NCBI GenBank assembly: GCA_020723225.1
Contig: DYJG01000070.1
Location: 1-8,940 of the forward strand
DNA from: Desulfobacca acetoxidans
GTDB taxonomy: Bacteria > Desulfobacterota > Desulfobaccia > Desulfobaccales > 0-14-0-80-60-11
Length of the DNA: 8,940 bases
Reading direction: 5' to 3'
Shown: positions 1 through 6,041 of the stretch, one piece after another
Layout: every line of letters starts with the position of its first letter
Numbering within the stretch: position 1 is the first letter of the stretch
The notes under the pieces: model-generated
What the model was told of the DNA's origin: nothing
What the model saw: only the letters and a program-made list of their open reading frames with translations
The model's database searches: none
Made by a program: the position numbers and the translations under genes

Positions 1-36
1 TTAAGCAAAAATTACGATCCATTTTGCAACAGTCTC
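1..36. mobile_element. Possible end of an insertion sequence entering from the left edge
   Basis: Read on the minus strand from base 36 leftwards, the sequence begins GAGACTGTTGCAAAAT. The string resembles, from memory, terminal inverted repeats of DDE-transposase insertion sequences that start with a G-rich trinucleotide followed by CTGTTGCAAA. If so, base 36 is the outer boundary and the element body lies outside the window to the left. No transposase is visible, because only 36 bases are present, and no target-site duplication can be tested. The call rests on motif resemblance alone. Confidence 0.35.
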
Positions 37-47
37 ATATTATCTCT

Positions 48-164
48 TTAAACTTTTGGTGCTCTTATTTTGTAAGTGGAATGGCCAAACAACGTTAAAA
101 TATAATTAATATAATCCTCAATCTTATTGTAGGCTTGGATTAAATAAGAATTGCCTTCACCCAT
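48..164 (-). CDS. Small 38-codon ORF overlapping the end of the upstream gene; possibly a truncated gene
   Basis: ATG at 162-164, TAA at 48-50, encoding 38 residues that begin MGEGNSYLIQAYNK and end YKIRAPKV. Its start overlaps the last eight bases of the preceding minus-strand gene (157-164), the arrangement expected for translationally coupled operon genes. The product has an amphipathic, Tyr/Ile-rich first half and no motif I recognise. It ends only 11 bases before the putative insertion-sequence end at base 36. It could therefore be the 5' remnant of a longer gene whose rest was lost on that side, or simply a short ORF. Codon use is AT-rich like the upstream gene and unlike dnaE. Function unknown. 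Confidence 0.35.
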   Translation of the reverse strand: MGEGNSYLIQAYNKIEDYINYILTLFGHSTYKIRAPKV

Positions 165-555
165 TACAAGATTCTCTATGTTTTATTTCTTCAGCAAATT
201 GCTTAGCCAGTTTATTGTATTCTGACAATATTTCCCTTCCGTATTTACTTTCTATTTCGGTTTCAATTCCTCTTAGCATATCCTGGTTTATTCTGAGATA
301 TTCATATCTGGGATTTTCAACCATCAATATTTGCCATGTACCTAAACTAGATAATATATCTTCTAGAATATTCGAATGAGGCTCTCCCCCGGATAATGAG
401 AAAAACAATCCAGGAAATAGTTCTGGTTTCTTGGAATAAATTTTATTAAAAGCACGAAAGACATTGTTATAATGTATCTTAGTGCAGTCCTCTTTTAAGG
501 CACCCAATGCCAAAATATTCAAGATAGATTCTTGCAGGGTCATTTTTGCTGCCAT
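157..555 (-). CDS. Hypothetical protein, 128-132 aa, AT-rich, probably horizontally acquired
   Basis: I do not recognise this family. The product is 132 aa from the ATG at 553-555, or 128 aa from the second in-frame Met (541-543, MTLQESILNILALGALK). The N-terminal stretch looks like a helical, possibly winged-helix fold, with alternating hydrophobic positions (SILNILALGAL). The last third is a charged amphipathic helix rich in Glu, Lys and Arg (about residues 90-128). There is no signal peptide or membrane segment. A G-rich stretch (minus-strand GGGGGGAG, 566-573) lies about 10 bases before the upstream ATG. The downstream ATG overlaps the stop of an open frame further upstream as ATGA (540-543), which favours coupled initiation there. 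The gene is much more AT-rich than dnaE and lies among short overlapping open frames and IS-like ends, suggesting the survivor of a transferred operon. Product and role are unknown. Confidence 0.6.
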   Translation of the reverse strand: MAAKMTLQESILNILALGALKEDCTKIHYNNVFRAFNKIYSKKPELFPGLFFSLSGGEPHSNILEDILSSLGTWQILMVENPRYEYLRINQDMLRGIETEIESKYGREILSEYNKLAKQFAEEIKHRESCNG

Positions 556-620
556 TCGATGTCATCTCCCCCCTCAATTTTCATCCCCATTGGTATCCTT
601 AGCACATAAACCTTGCATGT
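540..620 (-). pseudogene. Possible 3' remnant of an upstream operon gene
   Basis: An open minus-strand frame runs from just after a TGA at 621-623 to a TGA at 540-542. Its 26 codons read TCKVYVLRIPMGMKI and finish GGDDIEWQQK. The frame has a protein-like C-terminal character, but no start codon with a ribosome binding site. Its stop shares an ATGA with the second in-frame ATG of the 157-555 gene, the classic overlap of adjacent operon genes. I infer that this is the tail of a larger gene whose 5' part is missing. It is too short for homology to be judged by eye, and chance cannot be excluded. Confidence 0.3.
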
Positions 621-750
621 TCAAGAAAAAGTACCACCAAAAAATTCAAATCGACTAACTATCTACTTTCAGTTCCTACTAGTTGGAGAGAAATAGCCCG
701 CTCACTGATAATTTTCGTTTATCGTATAAGTTAAGAACAAAATTCCGTGT

Positions 751-770
751 GGCAATTATCAGTAATTGCC
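751..770. repeat. Perfect inverted repeat, 8-bp arms with 4-bp centre
   Basis: The arms GGCAATTA (751-758) and TAATTGCC (763-770) are exact reverse complements around TCAG. No T-run follows on either strand, so it does not look like an intrinsic terminator. It could be a dimeric regulator's binding site or a small hairpin upstream of dnaE. It lies about 55 bases upstream of the proposed dnaE -35 box. Confidence 0.6.
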
Positions 771-823
771 GCCCATTCACCCACAATCCTGGTTTACATA
801 TTGTGTCTCTCTATTACTCCCAC

Positions 824-852
824 TTGCCATCGGAACCTTTTCAAGATAATAT
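824..852 (+). promoter_or_regulatory. Predicted promoter of dnaE
   Basis: TTGCCA (824-829; five of six matches to TTGACA) is followed after exactly 17 bases by TAATAT (847-852; four of six matches to TATAAT). A GATAAT at 845-850 with a 15-base spacer is the alternative -10. Transcription would start near 859, leaving a leader of about 80 bases before the dnaE ATG at 943. This is consensus matching only. Confidence 0.45.
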
Positions 853-942
853 GCTATGAAGACTTAACTCGAGGAATAGCTAAAAACCTTAGGTCTTTTC
901 CTGATAATAACTGCTCAAGCTCTCTTATTGTGAGACGACCCT

Positions 943-3900
943 ATGCCCCCTTCGGAATTCATCCACCTCCACGTCCACACCGCCTACAGCCTGCTGGACG
1001 GCGCGGTGCGGGTGCCTGATCTCTTGGCCCGGGCCGCGGCCCTGGAGATGCCCGCGGTGGCCATCACCGATCACGGCTCTCTCTTCGGGGTTTTGGATTT
1101 TTATAACAAGGCCAAGGCCGCGGGCATCAAGCCGCTGTTGGGCTGCGAGCTTTACGTGGCCCCGGCGAGCCGCCACGACCGCAAAGCCGGGAAGGGAGAC
1201 AACCACCACCTGGTGCTCCTGGCCATGGATAACCTGGGGTACCGGAACCTCATCGAGCTGGTCACCAAGGCCCACCTGGAGGGTTTTTATTACCGGCCCC
1301 GGGTGGATAAGGAGCTGCTCCAGGAACTGAACGGCGGCCTCATTGCCCTCTCGTCCTGCCTCCACGGGGAAGTGGCCCGGCATCTGACCGCGGATGATGT
1401 CAAAGGAGCGGAGGCTGCGGCCCGGGAGTACGCCGCAATCTTCCCGGATCGTTTCTATCTGGAAGCCCAGGCCAACAACCTGCCGGAGCAGCTCAAAGTG
1501 AACGCAGCCCTGCTGGAGTTGGCCCCCCGCTGGGGCCTGCCCCTGGTGGCCACCAACGACGTGCATTATCTCCAGCCGGAGGACGCCAGGGCGCATGACG
1601 TGCTGCTCTGCATCCAGACCGGGAAAACCGTGAACACCTCCGGCCGCATGCAGTTCAGCACGGACCAGCTCTATTTCAAAACTCCGGAAGAGATGGCCCG
1701 GGCCTTTCCCCATCCGGCTTTGCTGGCCGCGTCCGGGGAGATCGCCTCACGCTGCGATGTTAAGTTGGACTTAGGCGCCCTCCACTTCCCGGTCTTTCCC
1801 GGATCGAAGGGGGAGTCGGTGGAGGAGATGTTGACCAGGCGGGCTAAGGAAGGGTTGGAGTCCCGGCTTAAGGCCCCGGCCCATCCGGGCAGACTTTCCC
1901 CCCAGGATTACCAGCAGCGTCTGGACTATGAGTTGGGCGTCCTCATCAAAATGGGCTTTGCCGATTATTTCCTGGTGGTCGCGGACATCATCAACCACGC
2001 CCGCAGCCGCAAGATCCCCGTGGGGCCGGGCCGGGGCTCCGCGGCCGGCAGCCTGGTGGCCTATGCCTTAGGGATCACCGACCTGGACCCCCTGGCCTAC
2101 GGCCTCATCTTTGAGCGCTTCCTCAACCCCGAGCGGGTCAGCCCGCCTGATATCGACGTGGATTTCTGCTTCGAGCGCCGGGGTGAGATCATCGATTACG
2201 TGATCCACTCCTACCACCGGGAAAACGTGGCCCATATCACCACCTTCGGGTCCATGAAGACCCGCCAGGTGATCCGGGACGTGGGCCGGGCCCTGGAAGT
2301 GCCCTATGCCGAAGTGGACAAAATCGCCAAGCTGGTGCCGGAAAAGCTGAATATCACCCTGGAGCAATCCCTGCAAATGGAGCCCCGCCTCCGGGAACTC
2401 CGGGACACCAACCCCGCGGTGAAGGAAATCCTCACCGTCGCCGCCACCCTGGAGGGCCTGCCCCGCCACGCCTCCACCCACGCCTCGGCGGTGGTCATCG
2501 CCGACCGGCCTTTGGTGGAATATCTCCCTCTTTACAAAGGCAGCAAAGGCGAGCTGGTCACCCAGTTCGACATGAAAGGGGTGGAAAAAGTCGGGTTGGT
2601 GAAGTTCGACTTTCTGGGCCTGCGCACTCTCACCGTCATCAACCAGGCGGTGCGCCTGGTGCGCCGCCGCCACGTCCCCGACTTCGAAATCCGGGCCATT
2701 CCCATGGATGATCCGGATACCTTCGCCTTGCTCCAGTCCGGCAACGCCGCGGGGGTCTTCCAGCTTGAAAGCGCGGGGATGCGGGCGCTGATGGTCAGGC
2801 TCAAACCTTCCACCTTCGAGGACATCATCGCCCTGGTTGCCTTATACCGCCCGGGGCCCATGGAAAGCGGCATGCACGACGACTACGTGCGCCGCAAGCA
2901 CGGGGAGCAGGCGGTCACGTATCTTTTGCCGCAGTTGGAGCCGCTCTTAAACGAAACCTACGGCATCATCCTCTACCAGGAACAGGTGATGCAGATCGCC
3001 GCGGCCATCTCCGGCTATTCCCTGGCTGAAGCGGACATCTTGCGCCGGGCCATGGGCAAGAAGGACCCGGTGGTCTTCGCGGCCCAGCGGGAGCGCTTCG
3101 TCACCGGGGCCAAGCCCAGGGGCATCCCCCAGAGCAAGGCCACTGAGCTGTTCAACCTGATCGAAAAATTCGCGGGCTACGGCTTCAACAAGTCCCACAG
3201 CGCCGCGTACGCGCTCATCGCCTATCAGACCGCTTACCTCAAGGCCCACTACCCCCTGGAGTTCCTGGCCGCGCTTTTAAACAGCGAAATCAACCAGACC
3301 ACGTCTCTGGCCAAGCACATCATGGAGGCCCGGGAACAGGGGATCGAGCTGCTGCCCCCGGACATCAACCAAAGCGACCGGGATTTCACCGTGGAGGACG
3401 GCAAAGTGCGCTTCGGCCTGGCGGGCGTGAAAAACGTGGGGGTGGGGGCCATCCTGGACATGCTGGAGGCCCGGAAAGCCGGTCCCTTCACCGGTTTTGG
3501 CAATCTCCTGGAAAGGGCCAACCTCACCAAGGTCAATAAAAAAGTCCTGGAAGCCCTGATCCAGGCCGGGGCCTTCGATTCCCTGAAGCTCCCCCGGGCC
3601 CGGCTCTGGGAGGGCCTGGAAGGGGCCCTGGAAAAGGCCCAGAACCTGAAACGCATCCAGGACGCTAAACAGATGTCCATGTTCGGGGGCCTGCCCGCGT
3701 CCGGCGGCGACGACTGGCTCCCGGAAGTCCCGGACTGGGAGGAATCCGCCAGACTCTCCCGGGAGAAGGAAGCCCTGGGGGTCTATCTCACCGGCCACCC
3801 CCTGGACGCCTACCGGGACCTCTTGAAATCCCTGGTCAAGGTCACCACCGCCGACCTGGCGGACCTGCCCGATTCCCAGGACGTGGCCTTAGGCGTGGTC

Positions 3901-4374
3901 ATCACCCGGGTCCAGGAAAAGGTCAGCAAAAAGGGGGGGCGGCTGGCCATCCTCACCGTGGAGGACCTGGCCGGGTCCGTGGAGGCCCTGGTGTTCGGCG
4001 AACTCTATGAGAAGGTCGCGCCTTTCCTGAACCGGCCCAGCCTGGCGTTGTGGCTCAAAGGCAACTTGATCCAGGAGGAAAAAGGGCCAAAGTTGGTGGC
4101 CCAGGAGATCGGGGCTTTGGAAAACGCCTTGCCCAAGTGGCCGGACAAAATCGACCTTAGGCTGCAAACCATGAGCGCCACCCGGGAGCAGCTCCTGGCC
4201 CTTAAAGAAATCCTCTCCCGCCACCCGGGGCCGGTCCCCGTCTTCCTGCATCTTTTGGCTCCCCACAACGGCGACGCGGTCCTGGCGCTGCCGCCGGAGC
4301 TGCACCTCACCCCTTCACCGCAACTGGCGGAGGAAGTGAACCGGTTGCTGGGGTATCCAGCCCTTAGCCTCTAG
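943..4374 (+). CDS. dnaE: DNA polymerase III alpha subunit (replicative polymerase)
   Basis: Catalytic subunit of the chromosomal replicase, 1143 aa against 1160 in E. coli, and complete. The order is a PHP domain (about 5-275) with HLHVHT at 8-13 and ITDHG at 41-45, then the palm with GPGRGSAAGS near 360. PPDIDVDF carries D405 and D407, and KFDFLG carries D556, matching the E. coli catalytic triad D401/D403/D555. The fingers contain GYGFNKSHS near 745, followed by helix-hairpin-helix FGLAGVKNVG near 825, an internal clamp-binding peptide QMSMF (910-914), and an OB-fold at about 980-1060. All expected PHP metal ligands are present (H10, H12, D19, H44, E69, H88/H89, C139, D206, H208), unlike the degenerate E. 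coli domain. The start is fixed by an in-frame TGA at 931-933. The ribosome binding site is weak (GTGAGA, 930-935). GC-rich, in contrast to the DNA before it. Confidence 0.98.
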   Translation: MPPSEFIHLHVHTAYSLLDGAVRVPDLLARAAALEMPAVAITDHGSLFGVLDFYNKAKAAGIKPLLGCELYVAPASRHDRKAGKGDNHHLVLLAMDNLGYRNLIELVTKAHLEGFYYRPRVDKELLQELNGGLIALSSCLHGEVARHLTADDVKGAEAAAREYAAIFPDRFYLEAQANNLPEQLKVNAALLELAPRWGLPLVATNDVHYLQPEDARAHDVLLCIQTGKTVNTSGRMQFSTDQLYFKTPEEMARAFPHPALLAASGEIASRCDVKLDLGALHFPVFPGSKGESVEEMLTRRAKEGLESRLKAPAHPGRLSPQDYQQRLDYELGVLIKMGFADYFLVVADIINHARSRKIPVGPGRGSAAGSLVAYALGITDLDPLAYGLIFERFLNPERVSPPDIDVDFCFERRGEIIDYVIHSYHRENVAHITTFGSMKTRQVIRDVGRALEVPYAEVDKIAKLVPEKLNITLEQSLQMEPRLRELRDTNPAVKEILTVAATLEGLPRHASTHASAVVIADRPLVEYLPLYKGSKGELVTQFDMKGVEKVGLVKFDFLGLRTLTVINQAVRLVRRRHVPDFEIRAIPMDDPDTFALLQSGNAAGVFQLESAGMRALMVRLKPSTFEDIIALVALYRPGPMESGMHDDYVRRKHGEQAVTYLLPQLEPLLNETYGIILYQEQVMQIAAAISGYSLAEADILRRAMGKKDPVVFAAQRERFVTGAKPRGIPQSKATELFNLIEKFAGYGFNKSHSAAYALIAYQTAYLKAHYPLEFLAALLNSEINQTTSLAKHIMEAREQGIELLPPDINQSDRDFTVEDGKVRFGLAGVKNVGVGAILDMLEARKAGPFTGFGNLLERANLTKVNKKVLEALIQAGAFDSLKLPRARLWEGLEGALEKAQNLKRIQDAKQMSMFGGLPASGGDDWLPEVPDWEESARLSREKEALGVYLTGHPLDAYRDLLKSLVKVTTADLADLPDSQDVALGVVITRVQEKVSKKGGRLAILTVEDLAGSVEALVFGELYEKVAPFLNRPSLALWLKGNLIQEEKGPKLVAQEIGALENALPKWPDKIDLRLQTMSATREQLLALKEILSRHPGPVPVFLHLLAPHNGDAVLALPPELHLTPSPQLAEEVNRLLGYPALSL

Positions 4375-4380
4375 TTAGCG

Positions 4381-4408
4381 GTCAGCTTGCAGCAGTCAGC
4401 TATCAGCT
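4381..4408 (+). repeat. Short direct repeats of a TCAGCT unit just after dnaE
   Basis: GTCAGCT occurs at 4381-4387 and 4395-4401, with ATCAGCT at 4402-4408. The cluster starts seven bases after the dnaE stop. The pattern resembles degenerate CAGCT/AGCTGA-type intergenic repeats found in many bacterial genomes, seen here as a few short copies. It is followed by a dyad GATGTC-G-GACATC (4412-4424), whose one-base centre cannot form a hairpin. No function is claimed. Confidence 0.5.
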
Positions 4409-4494
4409 AAAGATGTCGGACATCAGCGGTTATTTTTAGGCCGCCGATGCATGCCAATATATATGGGATCACTTCACTTTTCCGCTCTAAGTAC

Positions 4495-4523
4495 TTGACA
4501 CATATTACCATATATGTTAACAA
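4495..4523 (+). promoter_or_regulatory. Predicted promoter of the HigBA-type module
   Basis: A perfect TTGACA (4495-4500) is followed after 17 bases by TAACAA (4518-4523), a weak -10 with three of six matches. The expected transcription start, six to seven bases after the -10, coincides with the GTG start codon of the toxin gene at 4530. The transcript would therefore be leaderless. An inverted repeat occupies the spacer (4500-4517). Confidence 0.5.
4500..4517. promoter_or_regulatory. Candidate operator inside the HigBA promoter
   Basis: ACATAT (4500-4505) and ATATGT (4512-4517) are perfect inverted arms around a 6-base centre. They lie between the -35 and -10 boxes. Toxin-antitoxin operons are commonly repressed by the antitoxin, here an Xre-type helix-turn-helix protein, at such a position. 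Binding is inferred from location and symmetry only; AT-rich six-base arms can arise by chance. Confidence 0.4.
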
Positions 4524-4529
4524 ATCTTT

Positions 4530-4859
4530 GTGTCCTGGAATATCGTCTATTACAGCGAAGCCGTCCGGCAATGGGTAGACGGTCTGCCGGTGGGTCTGCG
4601 GGCCTATTATGCCAGGATCACCGAACGGATGTTGAAATACGGCCCGCATCTCGGGATGCCCTATGTGCGGCCTTTGGGGAAAGGGCTTAACGAGATTCGG
4701 GCCATCGGCAAAGAAGGCATAGCCCGTATCTTTTTCGCCGCCAGATCTGAACAAATCATCATTCTCCATGGGTTCGTGAAAAAAACGGAGAAGACGCCCA
4801 AAAGAGAGTTGGACACCGCCCGGAGGCGATTGCAGGAGATTTTAGATGAAAACGCATGA
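4530..4859 (+). CDS. RelE/HigB-like toxin (phage Gp49-like family)
   Basis: Toxin of a type II toxin-antitoxin system, 109 aa. The family members that have been characterised are mostly ribosome-dependent mRNA endonucleases; that activity is inferred here. Recognisable features are GMPYVRPLGKGLNEIRAIGKEG (residues 42-63, in two parts GMPYVRPLG and LNEIRAIG), then the strand IARIFFAA (64-71) and the signature HGFVKKTEKTPKRE (80-93). A helix DTARRRLQEIL ends the protein. Conserved basic residues R57 and R66 are candidates for RNA contact. The start is GTG at 4530: an in-frame TAA sits at 4518-4520 and no other start codon lies between. There is no Shine-Dalgarno sequence, consistent with a leaderless message. 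The gene overlaps the antitoxin gene by 14 bases, toxin first, which is the HigBA order. Confidence 0.9.
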   Translation: MSWNIVYYSEAVRQWVDGLPVGLRAYYARITERMLKYGPHLGMPYVRPLGKGLNEIRAIGKEGIARIFFAARSEQIIILHGFVKKTEKTPKRELDTARRRLQEILDENA

Positions 4860-5160
4860 AGAAATGATTGCCGATTGGAAGAAGGCCCCGGAGTTCATGG
4901 CAGAATATGATGCCTTAGAAGAAGAGTTCGCCGTTTTTGATGCTCTGGTGGAGGCGCGCCAAAAGGCCGGTTTAACTCAAGAGGAAGTGGCCAGGCGCAT
5001 GGGGACTAAACCACCTGCAATCGCCCGTCTGGAATCCTCCGGCGGGCAAAGGAAACCATCGCCGACTCTTAGCACCTTGCAAAAATACGCCAAGGCCGTG
5101 GGATGCCGGTTGGAGCTGCGTTTGGTACCCAAGAAAAAAAAGCAGGCTACAACGGGGTAG
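4846..5160 (+). CDS. HigA-like antitoxin with Xre-type helix-turn-helix
   Basis: Antitoxin partner of the preceding toxin, 104 aa. It has an N-terminal acidic helical segment (about 1-34, with ALEEEFAVFDALVEAR) followed by a Cro/C1-type helix-turn-helix domain. The helix-turn-helix is seen in LTQEEVARRMGTKPPAIARL (43-62) and continues with TLSTLQKYAKAVG (74-86). It probably neutralises the toxin by direct binding and represses the shared promoter, as is usual for this family. The tail is strongly basic (PKKKKQATTG, 95-104). A good Shine-Dalgarno AGGAGA (4834-4839) lies six bases before the ATG, so the antitoxin should be translated more efficiently than the toxin. Start and toxin stop overlap by 14 bases. 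Confidence 0.92.
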   Translation: MKTHEEMIADWKKAPEFMAEYDALEEEFAVFDALVEARQKAGLTQEEVARRMGTKPPAIARLESSGGQRKPSPTLSTLQKYAKAVGCRLELRLVPKKKKQATTG

Positions 5161-5168
5161 CAGGAAAG

Positions 5169-5194
5169 GGCGGGAAAGCGAAGCGCATCCCGCC
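5169..5194. terminator. GC-rich hairpin between convergent genes, possible bidirectional terminator
   Basis: GGCGGGA (5169-5175) pairs perfectly with TCCCGCC (5188-5194), and an inner GCG-AAG-CGC extends the structure. It starts nine bases after the antitoxin stop and lies between the convergent antitoxin and phoU genes. The T-run is poor on both strands (TTCTGT in one direction, CTTTCC in the other), so termination may be inefficient. A second, weaker hairpin with a T5 run follows (GGTGG 5211-5215, CCATACC 5222-5228, T-run 5230-5234). It could finish plus-strand termination. Confidence 0.45.
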
Positions 5195-5306
5195 TTCTGT
5201 ATCTCAATCTGGTGGGAATATCCATACCCTTTTTAACTTCCTTTTATATCTCAGAAATTTCTAATAATAAAACGCGTGATGCGCTGCACTTTCCCCCCTA
5301 TGCCCC

Positions 5307-5996
5307 CTACCCCTGACACCGGTGGCGGATGCTTTCTCCTTCCACCATGTAGACCACCTGTTCGGCGATATTGGTGGCATGGTCGCCCACCCGCTCCAGG
5401 TTGCGCACAATATTGATCTGGCTCTGGCTGGGCACGACGGCCCGGGGCGCGCCGGCCATCTCATTGAGTAAATCCTGGATAATGGCCCGGTCCAGGGCGT
5501 CGATGTCGTCATCCGCCAGGCAAACCTGGCGGGCCAGGTGAGTGTTGCTCCGGGAATAGGCTTCCAGGCTGAGGCGCACCATTTCCTGGACGCTTTGGGC
5601 CATGAGCTCCAGTTGGGGATGGAAGGCCCGGGGCGGCAGTTGCGCCAGGGTGAGGACCTCTTCGGCGATGTTGGTGGCCGAGTCGCCGATGCGCTCCAAT
5701 TCGGTGATGATCCGGGCCGCGGCCATGACTTTGCGCAGATTCCCGGCCACCGGTTGAAACAAGGCGATGAGGTGCACGCATTCCCGGTCAATGGCGTCCT
5801 CCAGGCTGTTGACCGCCGCGTCTCCGGCGATCAACTGGCGGGCCTGCTCCGCGTTGCGCCACAGCAGGGCCTTAACGCTCTTCTCCAGGGCGTCAGCCGC
5901 CAAATGGGCCAACTCCATAAGTCTGGCCTGCAGGGCCATCAGTTCCTGGGAAAACTTGTCTCTGCCCCGGGCTTTTCCTTCCTTCTCAGGCGCCAT
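5307..5996 (-). CDS. phoU: Phosphate-signalling protein PhoU
   Basis: Cytoplasmic helical protein, 229 aa, the usual PhoU length, with both halves of the internal duplication. Each half carries the metal-cluster signature: LERIGDSATNIAEEV (100-114; E101, D105, N109) and LERVGDHATNIAEQV (200-214; E201, D205, N209). PhoU proteins connect the Pst phosphate transporter to the PhoR kinase and repress the phosphate regulon when phosphate is plentiful. That role is inferred, since no pst or phoR/phoB genes lie in this window. An SD-like GAGG sits seven bases before the ATG. The gene starts 45 bases after the PIN-toxin stop on the same strand, and no promoter is evident in the gap, so cotranscription is likely. 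Overlapping reading frames on both strands are composition artefacts. Confidence 0.96.
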   Translation of the reverse strand: MAPEKEGKARGRDKFSQELMALQARLMELAHLAADALEKSVKALLWRNAEQARQLIAGDAAVNSLEDAIDRECVHLIALFQPVAGNLRKVMAAARIITELERIGDSATNIAEEVLTLAQLPPRAFHPQLELMAQSVQEMVRLSLEAYSRSNTHLARQVCLADDDIDALDRAIIQDLLNEMAGAPRAVVPSQSQINIVRNLERVGDHATNIAEQVVYMVEGESIRHRCQG

Positions 5997-6041
5997 GGCG
6001 CATCCTCGGCTTTCTCGGTCAAAATCGTTAGTTGGATTCCT

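Larger units (their letters stand above)
556..942. other. AT-rich non-coding stretch between divergent genes
   Basis: These 387 bases separate the minus-strand hypothetical gene from plus-strand dnaE. Apart from the short open frame at 540-620, no coding region with a believable start or composition was seen. The stretch holds a perfect inverted repeat at 751-770 and a plausible sigma-70-type promoter at 824-852 pointing at dnaE. Around 618-643 (TGTTCAAG, then AAAAAGTACCACC) there is a string that could be a worn insertion-sequence end. I found no convincing promoter for the minus-strand gene and no tRNA-like cloverleaf. Confidence 0.6.

Noticed and set aside
881..897. Hairpin around ACCTTAGGT in the dnaE leader
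   Set aside because: Arms of four bases with a one-base centre cannot form a stable loop, and CCTTAGG recurs by chance elsewhere in the window.
747..1019. Plus-strand open frame of 90 codons across the dnaE start
   Set aside because: It overlaps the dnaE N-terminus in another frame, spans the composition boundary and shows no protein-like conservation.
3933..3939. G7 tract in dnaE as a phase-variation site
   Set aside because: The run is short, lies in an essential gene, and the reading frame is intact.
4407..4769. Minus-strand open frame opposite the RelE-type toxin gene
   Set aside because: It is antisense to a well-supported toxin gene, and its start region lies in the repeat and promoter DNA.
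5253..5262. Ten-base palindrome AGAAATTTCT in the antitoxin-phoU gap
   Set aside because: It has no loop to form a hairpin, is AT-rich and short, and is expected by chance in such sequence.
5260..5285. Intrinsic terminator for phoU (GCG-CATCA-CGC followed by TTTTATTATT on the minus strand)
   Set aside because: The stem is only three base pairs, too weak to call. The T-rich stretch alone is not sufficient.
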